Assembly: GCA_902800795.1 (NCBI GenBank)
Contig: CADCFQ010000003.1
Location: 1 to 64,000 of the forward strand
Direction of reading: 5' to 3'
Source: an uncultured Ruminococcus sp.
GTDB lineage: Bacteria; Bacillota; Clostridia; Oscillospirales; Ruminococcaceae
DNA: 64,000 bases
The translations under genes were made by a program, and so were the position numbers. Shown piece by piece: positions 16,041-24,939 of the stretch. Each line of letters starts with the position of its first letter. Positions within the stretch are counted from its first letter, which is position 1. The notes beneath the pieces are model-generated. The model was given only the letters and a program-made list of their open reading frames with translations, was not told where the DNA came from and made no database searches.

Positions 16041-19000
16041 TTAGCGGACTTGTTCGCCGTTGAGGATGAACTGGGCGCTGCCGTCGATGAGTTCTATATC
16101 CTCGGGGAGGGCGAAGCAGTCCTTTTTGATGTTGTTGTTTACGGAGGACTTGAGGTCACAGTGGATCAGGGTCGTGTGCTGATCTGTGTTCATTCCGCCG
16201 ATAGAAAGGGCCTTTTCGCCGGAGGCTGTGAGCTTGACCAGCGAGGAATCCACTTCAAAATCCGTCCTGCCTTCAAGGGCTCCTATGCCTGTGGCAGAAG
16301 CTCCGTTTATCGCAAGTATAGCGCTCGAAGTATCTATCCGTGTATAGGACTTAGCTCCGCTTACGGTGCCTATGCCGGCGATAGCCGTGCCGTCGCCCGA
16401 AAGGCGGATGCCGCTCTTGGAGACAGTTACCTTTGTGCTGCCCTCCAGCGAACCTATGCAGACAGCCCTGTCAGCATTGACGTCCGCCGTGAGGTTGCAG
16501 GAATTGACGGTGACCTCGGCATCACCCGATATCGAGCCTATGCCCACAGCATCAAGACCGTTGGCATCAAGGATGTACTGGCCGGCATTGAGCTCTATCC
16601 TTCCGCCCATTCCCGAGCCTATGCAGACGCCGTTTGCACCGTGGCTCTTGATATCCACTGTGCCGTCCTGCTGGAAGATAAGTTCTCCTGCGGCTTCCGT
16701 CGGCCTGTTGCCTATGCCGTAGTAGTCAGAAGAGTAAAGATCCATTCTTATGGTGCCGTCGCCCTCAAGAGTAAGGCTTGCAGAAGGCGGTACCCGTATA
16801 CCGGAATTGACCAGCTTGTTCTCGCCGACAAGGACCAGCGTCACATCACAGCCAGCTCCGAGCTCGATGCAGGGGTGCTCTCTGAGGTTTGAAAGATAAG
16901 CGTTTTCAAGGGTTATCCTTCCCGTATACTCGGGCTTAATCTTTATGTGGACATCCGATTCGACACTGGGAGCGCCGTAAATGGTGATATCCTTATAGAT
17001 CATCGTTCCCTGACCCACGATTATCTCGCTGCAGCCGTCCTTGACAAGAGAAGCAAGAGAAACACGGTTGGTCCTTCCTGCAATATAGCTTCGCTCGCCT
17101 GCGCCCTCGGAAAACTGTTTATGATACTCCCTTATCTCGTCTCTTATCTTCGGATCTATCTCACGGACAAGCTCTGGCGACGGTCTGCCGGTATAATAGC
17201 CCTGGATAAGGTCAGCCCCGAGGAAGATAACGGTCCTCAGCTCGTCAGAGGTCTCAATGCCCTCGGCAAGGGCAAGTATGCCGTTATCGTGGCAGAAGCC
17301 TATTATCTCCTTGACAAAATGCTGCTTCTGCGGCTTGTCGGAGATATCACTCAGAAGCGCTCTGTCAATCTTTACGATATTGGGCATATACCTTAGCAGG
17401 TTATTTACATTTGAATAGCCTGTGCCGTAGTCATCGACCGCTATCTTGACATTGTGCTTTCCGAGCATCTTTTTCAGCCTATTGAGGTCTTCATCGCCCA
17501 TCTCGGCTTCCTCTGTCAGCTCAACAACTATCATATCTGCCATTTTGTCAAAGCTGGTCTCAACAGTTCTCATATCATCCTCGGCAAGATTAACGCCGGG
17601 TATGCTGTTTATAAATATCTTTGCCTTGCCTATCTCATCCTGGTTGTCCTCGACAAAGCGCAGCACATTAAGAAACGTTGCCCTCTCAACGTCCACCAGG
17701 CGGTTCTGCATATCGGCATACTTTATGATAGTCAGCGGCGGCACCTTTCTGTCGGTGTCCGAGCGCATCAGTGCCTCATAGGAGAACACACCGCCGTCAA
17801 CGGTATTGACTATCGGCTGGAAATGATAAACGAACAGGTTCTCATCAAGTATCTTTCCTACGAGAGTATACTCCTCCCTCTCATCCTCGGAAAGGCTCTC
17901 ATAGGCTGCGGTCATAGCCGCAAACTTGTTTGTGCGCAGCCTGTTCATCTGCTCCTGGATGTTCTGGACAGCACAGAAGCGCCTGAGCCCCTCAAAGCCA
18001 CGGGAGACCGCAGCTATCCACTTGCGGTAGATCTCGTCATAGCTGCACGGCTTGTCATATTCCACGACAGCGTAGCCGAAGCAGTTGTTCTCGAAGAAAA
18101 CAGGCGTGAAGAACAAAGCCCTGGGAAGGAACTGATCCTCATTCATAAGCGGCAGCAGCTGCGAGCGCTCGAACACGGTCTCCGAGCCTGCTATGCCCTC
18201 CATCCTGTCACGGTTATATCTTACAGCGTGTACCATCCTGTCGGTGTAGCCGTCATTGGCAAGGCGCATCTCCGTCGTCTTGTCGATGTATTTCCACGGC
18301 TCGCACAGGCAAAGGTGGAAGCTCTGTGCATTCTTTATCTCGAAGGCATAGGAATAGACCGTTGCCAGAAAGCCCGAAAGATCGGTCTGTGAGAACAGAT
18401 CCTCGGCCATGGTGTTGTTCACCGAGTCGAAGCCCTCTTCGGATATCGGGGTGCCCCATTCATCACGCTTGAGGGTGAAGGTAGGTATAGTTATATCCTT
18501 GCAGCCGCAGGTCTCGCCTATGACCAGTGACGGCCGTGAAGAAAAAGGCTTGGGCGTCCTGCCTGCCATCATATCGCACACATATTCCACCGAATAGCTG
18601 CCGAATTCCCTGGCAGGGATAAGGGACGAGGTTATCAGCTTAGGCGAGGTCTGACCCTCAAAGGTGGAGTCATAGCTGACGACCGCCACGTCCTCGGGTA
18701 TCCTGATGCCTCTTTCCTCCAGCCCCTTGCAAAGGCCGATAGCCATAGCGTCGTTGGCACACACAACAGCCTGGGGAAGGTCTCCGTTTGAAACCATCTC
18801 GTCGGCACAGACCTCACCGCTGTTATACCAGAAGTCACCGTAGATGACTCTGTTCTCGGGCAAAGTGAGCCCGTGTTTTTCCATAGCTGTCCTTACAGCC
18901 TCAAGGCGCTGGACAGAATGTTTGTGCCATTTCTTTCCCGAAAGAAACGCTATATCCGTATAGCCATGCACCTCTATCAGATGAGAAACAAGCTCCATAA

Positions 19001-19361
19001 TGGATTCTGTGCTGTCGGTGAAAACAGAGGGGAAATACTTGCTGTCCTTCTCTACCACAAGCACAGTCTTGTCAAAGGACTCATGGAGCATCTCTTCCAG
19101 CTCTGCGCCGCCGTCGGCAGTCTGGATGGTGTCCTCAAGGATGACCGCAGCATCAAAACGGCAGGGCTCGAAAAGCCTGAAAATGTTTTTCTCGCCCTTC
19201 TCACGCTCATCTGTATTATGGTATTTATGGTACATCGAAAACACACATACGTCCATATCGTTGACGAATGCGCTCTCGATAAAGCCTTCGATAAAATTGC
19301 TCTGGTAGCTCTCGTCTGCCTGTCCGACAAACAGAGCCAGTCTTTTTCTTTTACTGCTCAT
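16041..19361 (-). CDS. Periplasmic-binding-like sensor / EAL phosphodiesterase / beta-helix fusion protein
   Basis: The 1106-residue protein has no signal peptide or membrane segment and should be cytoplasmic. Residues about 5-285 resemble the sugar-binding domain of LacI-type repressors (ALFVGQADESYQSNFIEGF; DLPQAVVCANDAMAIGLCKG) but without the DNA-binding domain. A GAF-like middle follows. Residues about 498-735 form an EAL domain with all main catalytic positions: EAL motif (YEALMRS), Asn in FINSIPG, Glu in VVELTEE, DD in VDDYGTGYS, Lys in VKIDR, Glu in LAEGIET and QGYY. It should hydrolyse c-di-GMP. The C-terminal third (about 770-1106) is a repetitive parallel beta-helix (NGASATGIGALEGRTDFEVD and similar). 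The ATG at 19361 follows GGTGATAAC; a TTG at 19397 is less likely. The gene is monocistronic. Confidence 0.87.
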   Translation of the reverse strand: MSSKRKRLALFVGQADESYQSNFIEGFIESAFVNDMDVCVFSMYHKYHNTDEREKGEKNIFRLFEPCRFDAAVILEDTIQTADGGAELEEMLHESFDKTVLVVEKDSKYFPSVFTDSTESIMELVSHLIEVHGYTDIAFLSGKKWHKHSVQRLEAVRTAMEKHGLTLPENRVIYGDFWYNSGEVCADEMVSNGDLPQAVVCANDAMAIGLCKGLEERGIRIPEDVAVVSYDSTFEGQTSPKLITSSLIPAREFGSYSVEYVCDMMAGRTPKPFSSRPSLVIGETCGCKDITIPTFTLKRDEWGTPISEEGFDSVNNTMAEDLFSQTDLSGFLATVYSYAFEIKNAQSFHLCLCEPWKYIDKTTEMRLANDGYTDRMVHAVRYNRDRMEGIAGSETVFERSQLLPLMNEDQFLPRALFFTPVFFENNCFGYAVVEYDKPCSYDEIYRKWIAAVSRGFEGLRRFCAVQNIQEQMNRLRTNKFAAMTAAYESLSEDEREEYTLVGKILDENLFVYHFQPIVNTVDGGVFSYEALMRSDTDRKVPPLTIIKYADMQNRLVDVERATFLNVLRFVEDNQDEIGKAKIFINSIPGVNLAEDDMRTVETSFDKMADMIVVELTEEAEMGDEDLNRLKKMLGKHNVKIAVDDYGTGYSNVNNLLRYMPNIVKIDRALLSDISDKPQKQHFVKEIIGFCHDNGILALAEGIETSDELRTVIFLGADLIQGYYTGRPSPELVREIDPKIRDEIREYHKQFSEGAGERSYIAGRTNRVSLASLVKDGCSEIIVGQGTMIYKDITIYGAPSVESDVHIKIKPEYTGRITLENAYLSNLREHPCIELGAGCDVTLVLVGENKLVNSGIRVPPSASLTLEGDGTIRMDLYSSDYYGIGNRPTEAAGELIFQQDGTVDIKSHGANGVCIGSGMGGRIELNAGQYILDANGLDAVGIGSISGDAEVTVNSCNLTADVNADRAVCIGSLEGSTKVTVSKSGIRLSGDGTAIAGIGTVSGAKSYTRIDTSSAILAINGASATGIGALEGRTDFEVDSSLVKLTASGEKALSIGGMNTDQHTTLIHCDLKSSVNNNIKKDCFALPEDIELIDGSAQFILNGEQVR

Positions 19362-19433
19362 GTTATCACCATATCTCTGTCCTGTCTGCCAAACCAAGAC
19401 CCTCTCCCGGCAGGCCGGACATCACTCTGTTTT

Positions 19434-19462
19434 ATTATAGCACATCTCTTATGAAATTTCAA
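19434..19462 (-). promoter_or_regulatory. Sigma-A promoter of the EAL-domain gene
   Basis: TTGAAA (19457-19462) and TATAAT (19434-19439) are 17 nt apart on the minus strand, giving a leader of about 65 nt. Confidence 0.75.
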
Positions 19463-19525
19463 CAGTTTTTTGAGTTAATTGCTTTACTTTTTATATTTAT
19501 TTACAATCTGCCCCTTCCCGGAGGC

Positions 19526-19570
19526 AAAAAACAGCACATCCCGGGGGCTTTGATCCCCTGAGATGTGCCT
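19526..19570 (-). terminator. Intrinsic terminator of the NHLM export operon
   Basis: On the minus strand GCACATC.CAGGGG pairs with CCCCGGGATGTGC and is followed by a T-run (the A-run at 19526-19531 on the plus strand), just after the last ABC transporter gene. Confidence 0.85.
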
Positions 19571-19578
19571 GAAAAAAC

Positions 19579-21765
19579 CTATTCTTCATCTATGCGCTGT
19601 CTTTTTACAAGCTCGGCAAACCTGCCGTTCTTCTCTATCAGCTCGTCATAGGTCCCGTCCTCAACGATGGCGCCGCCCTCCAGGACAAGTATCCTGTCGC
19701 AGTGACGGATCGTCGAGAGCCTGTGGGCTATGACGATCCTTGTGCAGCCCATTTTGTCCAGTGCGTCCGAGACCTGCTTCTGAGTCTTGTTATCCAGTGC
19801 GCTGGTAGCCTCGTCGAACATGAGTATCGAAGGCTTGGGAGCCACCGCTCTGGCTATCATAAGGCGCTGGCGCTGTCCGCCGGAAACGCCGCCCTGTCCC
19901 TCGGAGATGACTGTGTGCATACCCATCGGCATATCTCTTATGTCGTCCGCTATCCCGGCTATCTCGGCTGCTTCCCACGCCTGGTCAAGCGTCAGGTCAG
20001 GAGCCGTGATAACGATGTTTGAGTATATATCTCCCTGGAAAAGACCGCCGCTTTGCATAACAGAACCTATCTTGCGCCGAAGCGACCCAAGATCCAGCCT
20101 GTTTATATTCTTGCCGTCATAGTAGACAGCGCCCCTCTCGGGCTTTTCAAATCCCAGAAGCAGCCTCATCAGCGTGCTCTTTCCGCAGCCGGTTCGTCCG
20201 ACTATCGCCACATATTCTCCGGACTTTATCTTCAGAGAAAGGTCCTTGACTATGTAGGGCATATTCTCCGAATATCTGAAGGTCACGTTTGAGAGCTCCA
20301 CCGAGCCGGATAGCCTGGTAACTATCTCTCTGCCGTCGGAGACCTCGGGCTCCGCCTTTAAAAAGGGCTCTGCCATTTCAAGGATAGGACGGATGCTCGC
20401 TATCGAGAGCGCCATTCCCGAAAGGGCGGAAAAAGCGCCCATAACAGCGCCGAAGGCTGCGGTGAAGCCGAAATAGTCTGACTGGGTCACATTGCTCTCG
20501 ACGGCTATAAAGTAGATTATGATATTCGATATCAGAGTTATGGATGTTGCTATAACGCCGTTTATCTTTATGAACGTAGGAGGATTGTAGTTGAGCTCCG
20601 CTTCTCTTGAATAGGTGTTGAGCCACCTTGCGAACACTCTCTTCTCGGCGCCTGCCAGCTTTATCTTCTGAACGCCGGATATCATGGCATAGGTCATACC
20701 GGACTCCTTGGCGCCCAGCTCCAGCAGCTTCTTTGTTATCTTCATCTGGACCAGCGAAGACACTGCACCGAACACCACCGTTACAAGGATGATGAGCAGC
20801 GACGGCACCACCAGAGCAGGAGCAAAGCTGAATATCTGGGTTATATATACCAGTGACACCAAAGACCCCAGACCCGTTGACAGGACAAGGTCGAGCATAA
20901 GGTTGCAAAGCTGTCCCACAGACGAGGAACGGCTGTTTAGCTCACCGGCGCTGAATTTGCGAAAAAAGCTTGCCGGCAGCGACAGTATCCTCATCATCAT
21001 AGATGCTTCTATCGCCACCGAGGTCTTTCCCGAGATGCGGTTCATAAGCAGCCCCTTTATGGAGCTTATAAGCTGGGATGACACCGCCACGCACAAAAAG
21101 CACACGGCAACGGAAATAAGCATAGCTTTCTTTCCGCTGAGCATAACAGGCCCTGTTATCGCAGCCGTCAGCTTAGTCATTATCATGCCCACCAGCGTTA
21201 CCGCCAGGGTAGCTATAATGATAGTCACCGCATCGCTGACCGAGATACACCGCTTCATATAAAGCAGAAGGTCGGGTATGCCTATCTTCCTCATAGGCAG
21301 CGGCCTGTAAAAGCAAAGTGCCTCTGTATCGAACTGCTCCATCACCTTGGCGGTTATCTTCACCCTTTTGCCGGTGGCCTTGTCCTTATAGTAGTAGCCC
21401 GAGATCTGGTCCGGCAGCAGAGCCGCAGGCTGTCCTGTTTCCTTGAAATAAGCCATAACAGGGCCGTAGGCATCCTTATACCAGCCCTCTTCAAGGATGA
21501 TGCGCCGCTTCATAAGCCCGTGAGGCCTGAGGCAGTAATCAAGCTGCTCCTCGTGGGTGTTGAGAGAAAGCGGTATTTCTATGGGCTTGAAGTGATAGTA
21601 TTTAAGTATCTCGTCTATCGCCTGCGCCGTTATTATGCGCTCGTCGCTTATCTTCTCGGCAGATCTCTCGCCAAGTATAGCTCCGGCAGCACGGAAGAAC
21701 GAGTCCTCGAACAGCTGTTGGTCAAGGTCACGCCTCTGCTCGATCTGTTGTTCAAACCAACCCAA
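19579..21765 (-). CDS. NHLM-type bacteriocin exporter, permease/ATPase subunit without peptidase
   Basis: The 728-residue ABC transporter half belongs to the non-peptidase partner of nitrile hydratase leader microcin (NHLM) exporters. An N-terminal soluble region (about 1-165) precedes six membrane helices (about 170-460) and an ATPase domain. The ATPase has Walker A GRTGCGKST, signature VSGGQRQR and Walker B ILMFDEATSALD. It should pair with the peptidase-bearing half encoded just upstream (14-nt gap) to form a heterodimer. It is last in a four-gene operon. The cargo peptide gene is not in the window. Confidence 0.88.
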   Translation of the reverse strand: MGWFEQQIEQRRDLDQQLFEDSFFRAAGAILGERSAEKISDERIITAQAIDEILKYYHFKPIEIPLSLNTHEEQLDYCLRPHGLMKRRIILEEGWYKDAYGPVMAYFKETGQPAALLPDQISGYYYKDKATGKRVKITAKVMEQFDTEALCFYRPLPMRKIGIPDLLLYMKRCISVSDAVTIIIATLAVTLVGMIMTKLTAAITGPVMLSGKKAMLISVAVCFLCVAVSSQLISSIKGLLMNRISGKTSVAIEASMMMRILSLPASFFRKFSAGELNSRSSSVGQLCNLMLDLVLSTGLGSLVSLVYITQIFSFAPALVVPSLLIILVTVVFGAVSSLVQMKITKKLLELGAKESGMTYAMISGVQKIKLAGAEKRVFARWLNTYSREAELNYNPPTFIKINGVIATSITLISNIIIYFIAVESNVTQSDYFGFTAAFGAVMGAFSALSGMALSIASIRPILEMAEPFLKAEPEVSDGREIVTRLSGSVELSNVTFRYSENMPYIVKDLSLKIKSGEYVAIVGRTGCGKSTLMRLLLGFEKPERGAVYYDGKNINRLDLGSLRRKIGSVMQSGGLFQGDIYSNIVITAPDLTLDQAWEAAEIAGIADDIRDMPMGMHTVISEGQGGVSGGQRQRLMIARAVAPKPSILMFDEATSALDNKTQKQVSDALDKMGCTRIVIAHRLSTIRHCDRILVLEGGAIVEDGTYDELIEKNGRFAELVKRQRIDEE

Positions 21766-21779
21766 GAACTCTCACTCCC

Positions 21780-23960
21780 TTACTCATTGGTCACAAGCTC
21801 TGAATACGCTCCGCCGAGCTTCATAAGCTCGCTGTGCGTTCCTCTCTCCACCACTGTGCCGTGCTCGAGAACTATTATCTCATCACAGTCACGGATGCTT
21901 GAGAGCCTGTGTGCTATAACGATACAGGTTATACCTCTGTCCGTTATCGCCTTCACAACGTCCTCTTCGGTCTTTGCGTCCAGTGCGCTGGTCGCCTCGT
22001 CCAGTATGATAATGGACGGATCCTGGGAAAGGACCCTTGCTATCTCCAGTCTCTGGCGCTGGCCGCCGGAAAGGTTGCGGCCGCCTTCTGTGAGCATATA
22101 CTCATAGCCGCCGTCACGCTGCATTATATCGTTGTGTATCTGTGCGTCACGGGCCGCAAGGATCATCTCAAAGTCCTGTATCGACTCGTCCCACATTTTT
22201 ATATTGTTGGCCACCGTGTCTTCAAAGATAGTTATATCCTGATCCACGACAGCCAGAGAACCTGTCATAACGTCACGGTCAAACTCCGTTCTCGGCTTTC
22301 CGTCAAAGAGTATCTCGCCTTCCCAGGGTTCATAAAGCCCGGATATCAGCTTTGACAGAGTGGACTTTCCACTGCCGGAAGCTCCCACAAAAGCGATACG
22401 GCTCCCGGGCTTCACCGACATGGAAAAATCCTTGATAAGCGGCTCGGCAAGTCTTGAATAGCCGAAGGTTATATTCTTCATCTCGATATTTCCGCCAAGC
22501 TTTCCGAGCCCCTGCTCGCCGGCTTCGACTCTTATCTCAACGTTCTTGTCCGAGGGATATTCCATAACGTCCTCGACACGCTCCATCTGCGTGCGCATCT
22601 CCTGGATAGTCTGTCCTGCTGTGACAAGCGTCATCGCAGGGCTCATGAACTGGTCAAGAAAATGCTGGAACATAAGCACCGCTCCCAGTGTCAGGTCGCC
22701 GTTCATGGCAAACCACACACCCAGTATCAGCACCGCATAGCTTGCGGCGGTCGATAAAAACGTTGGTATAGCTCCGAGTATCTGGTTGGTCTTCTCTATC
22801 TTTACGTTCTGGGAATTGACCGAGGCCTGATAGCCCGACCATTTCTGGAAAAAGCCGTCCTCGGCGCCGCTGGCCTTTATGGTCTCTATCATCTCGATGC
22901 CCGCCACCGTGGTGGAAGAAAGCTTTGCGCTGTCTCTCATCTGCACACGGGTGGTGTTTATCCTCTTTTTCGAGATGACCCTTGACAGGAACACGTTCAT
23001 CACCATTACCGACAGACCGATAGCTGTCAGCAGAACGCTCTTGTTGAGCATGAACACAAGGTATACCACCAGCATTATCGAGTTTATCAGAAGCGGCGAA
23101 AGGGTGTTCACCAGGGTCTCGGCAATGGAAGCGTTGGTGACCTGACGGGACTGTATATCTCCGGCCATTCGCTGGGAGAAAAACTCCATAGGCATCTTGA
23201 GCACCTTCCACATATAGGTGGAACTGCCCACCAGCGCCATTTTTCCGCTTATCCTTAGCGAGTATATCGCCTGGGCCCAGGCCACGATCATCTGTATCAG
23301 CGCCAGCCCCGACAGTATACCTATGAAGGGCAGCAGCCAGTCATCGTTTTTATGGGTCAGGAGCCTGTCCATGAACACCTGGGTCATAACGGGGTTTATT
23401 ATCCCGAAAAGGCTCGTTATCACTGTTGTGAGCATAACAAAAACAGTTGCAGCCCCGGCGCCCCTGAGACGCTTCCTGGCAAAGTCAACTGTGCTCTTTC
23501 TTTTTCCGTCGGCAACGAAATCCTCCGAAGGCTCGAACTCCAGCGAGACACCTGTGAAAGCCTTGTCAAACTCCTCGGCGTCCACCCTGACAAGACCCCT
23601 TGCAGGGTCATTTATCATCGCATATTTTCCCTTGAAGCCGTTCAGGACCACAAAGTGGTTAAAGTTCCAGTGGATTATACAGGGAAAGCTTCCGTTCGAC
23701 TTCAGTGTTTCGGGCGTTCTCCTGTAAGCTTTGGCATTCAGGCCATAATTCTCAGCTGCGAGATATACATTTTTAGCATTCGAGCCGTCTCTCGAAACTC
23801 CGCAGTCTGCCCTGACCTGTTCGAGAGGCACCCACTTGCCGTAATATGCCAGCACCATAGCCAGCGAAGCCGCACCGCATTCGAGGGCTTCGAGCTGCAT
23901 GATAACGGGCACCTTGGCGGCGCCCTTTGTTACCGGCTGTCTGATCTTATTATTCTTCAT
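21780..23960 (-). CDS. Peptidase-containing ABC transporter (C39 peptidase, NHLM type)
   Basis: The 726-residue protein begins with a C39 cysteine peptidase (about 15-140): Cys28 in LEALECGAASLAMV, His in IIHWNFNHFVVL and Asp in INDPARG. This domain cuts double-glycine leaders while the peptide is exported. Six membrane helices (about 165-450) and an ATPase domain follow (Walker A GASGSGKST, signature LSGGQRQR, Walker B IIILDEATSALD). It would form the export channel with the neighbouring ABC half and the small HlyD-like protein. The gap to the adaptor gene is 9 nt. Confidence 0.93.
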   Translation of the reverse strand: MKNNKIRQPVTKGAAKVPVIMQLEALECGAASLAMVLAYYGKWVPLEQVRADCGVSRDGSNAKNVYLAAENYGLNAKAYRRTPETLKSNGSFPCIIHWNFNHFVVLNGFKGKYAMINDPARGLVRVDAEEFDKAFTGVSLEFEPSEDFVADGKRKSTVDFARKRLRGAGAATVFVMLTTVITSLFGIINPVMTQVFMDRLLTHKNDDWLLPFIGILSGLALIQMIVAWAQAIYSLRISGKMALVGSSTYMWKVLKMPMEFFSQRMAGDIQSRQVTNASIAETLVNTLSPLLINSIMLVVYLVFMLNKSVLLTAIGLSVMVMNVFLSRVISKKRINTTRVQMRDSAKLSSTTVAGIEMIETIKASGAEDGFFQKWSGYQASVNSQNVKIEKTNQILGAIPTFLSTAASYAVLILGVWFAMNGDLTLGAVLMFQHFLDQFMSPAMTLVTAGQTIQEMRTQMERVEDVMEYPSDKNVEIRVEAGEQGLGKLGGNIEMKNITFGYSRLAEPLIKDFSMSVKPGSRIAFVGASGSGKSTLSKLISGLYEPWEGEILFDGKPRTEFDRDVMTGSLAVVDQDITIFEDTVANNIKMWDESIQDFEMILAARDAQIHNDIMQRDGGYEYMLTEGGRNLSGGQRQRLEIARVLSQDPSIIILDEATSALDAKTEEDVVKAITDRGITCIVIAHRLSSIRDCDEIIVLEHGTVVERGTHSELMKLGGAYSELVTNE

Positions 23961-23969
23961 TTAAATCCT

Positions 23970-24392
23970 CTATTTCAACAGGAACGATATGGGAGAAATG
24001 CTCTCGGTGACTATCTGTCCGTCATAATTGCCGTCCGGCATATCCGTCTTTATAAGTGCGGAAGGCCTGCCGTAATAGTCCTTGCGCACCTCGGTAACAG
24101 GATATTCCTTGCCTGCGATAAGGACCGTCATACCCTTTTCAAGATCGTCCGTACTGTTGCTGATAGGCATAACAACTGCGGTACCGTTCTCTACTGTCAC
24201 AGATGCGTCCACAACGGTATCCAGCTTGCCCACGCTTGCCCACACCAGGAGCCCGGCCAGCAGGAACACCACAGCTCCGAGAATGAGCCACACACCGGGA
24301 TTAGTGACTTTGAAATAATCGGTCAGCTGTTCGGGCGAGGAGATCCGGTCTAAAGATTTCTGCCTGAATATCTTGGATTTAGTTTCAGCCAT
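23970..24392 (-). CDS. Short NHLM-type HlyD-like secretion protein
   Basis: The 140-residue protein has the typical NHLM adaptor start (FRQKSLDRISSPEQLTDYFK, then VTNPGVWLI), one membrane helix (about 34-55) and a small extracytoplasmic beta domain ending in ISPISFLLK. Full-length NHLM secretion proteins are roughly twice as long, with coiled-coil and lipoyl-like parts that are missing here. The reading frame is intact and well spaced (9 nt to the transporter gene), so this is a compact form, not an obvious pseudogene. In a Gram-positive cell with no outer membrane a short adaptor may suffice. Confidence 0.78.
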   Translation of the reverse strand: MAETKSKIFRQKSLDRISSPEQLTDYFKVTNPGVWLILGAVVFLLAGLLVWASVGKLDTVVDASVTVENGTAVVMPISNSTDDLEKGMTVLIAGKEYPVTEVRKDYYGRPSALIKTDMPDGNYDGQIVTESISPISFLLK

Positions 24393-24403
24393 ATTGTCCT
24401 TCC

Positions 24404-24814
24404 TTATCTGATATTCTTCTTTATCGTAAGAATATTCTTTCCGTCCTTATACTCATAGCTAACATCGTCCATGGTCTTCTTCACCATGAACACGCCAAGG
24501 CCGCCGATCTGGCGCTTGCCGGCAGGCAGGCTGATATCGGGGTCGGGCTTTGCCAGAGGGTCAAAGGGCTTGCCGCCGTCCATAAAGCTCATAATAACGC
24601 TTACAGGCTCGTCCGTCATCTCTACGCAGATGCTTGCTTCACCTATCTCGGGAGCATAGGCATAGTGTGCGATATTGACGAATATCTCCTCGACAGCCAC
24701 CAGTATCTGGGTCTTTATCCTGGAAGAACAGCCCTTGGCATCAAGCTGCTGCGAAACGAACTCCAGGACTGTATCAAGGTTTTCGATCTCTGCTCTGATA
24801 ATCAATTCTTTCAT
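24404..24814 (-). CDS. RsbW/SpoIIAB-like anti-sigma ATPase (HATPase_c)
   Basis: The 136-residue protein starts at the ATG 7 nt after AAAGGAG. It carries the GHKL ATPase motifs of serine-kinase anti-sigma factors: N-box VAVEEIFVNIAHYAY, G1 DGGKPFDPLAKPD, and G2 GGLGVFMVKKTMDDVSYEY. Proteins of this group bind a sigma factor or other partner and phosphorylate a STAS antagonist. Here it is the first gene of the peptide exporter operon, 11 nt before the adaptor gene, and no STAS protein or sigma factor is adjacent. The nearest STAS gene is at 32000. A link between partner switching and peptide export is inferred from position. Confidence 0.85.
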   Translation of the reverse strand: MKELIIRAEIENLDTVLEFVSQQLDAKGCSSRIKTQILVAVEEIFVNIAHYAYAPEIGEASICVEMTDEPVSVIMSFMDGGKPFDPLAKPDPDISLPAGKRQIGGLGVFMVKKTMDDVSYEYKDGKNILTIKKNIR

Positions 24815-24855
24815 AAGCTGCTCCTTTTCATAAACAAGATGCTCCAATCCCTTAA

Positions 24856-24884
24856 AGTATATCATTTTTCGCCCCGAATGTCAA
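24856..24884 (-). promoter_or_regulatory. Sigma-A promoter of the ATPase-NHLM exporter operon
   Basis: TTGACA (24879-24884) and TATACT (24856-24861) have 17-nt spacing on the minus strand, so the four genes share one strong promoter. Confidence 0.85.
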
Positions 24885-24933
24885 CCAATAAAAGCGGCGG
24901 CAAGCAGGTGTAAAAACCCAAGCTTACCGCCGC
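24885..24933 (-). terminator. Intrinsic terminator after the MTA/SAH deaminase gene
   Basis: On the minus strand GCGGCGGTAAGC pairs with GCTTGCCGCCGC and is followed by TTTTATT. It separates the deaminase gene from the exporter promoter. Confidence 0.88.
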
Positions 24934-24939
24934 AAGCGA

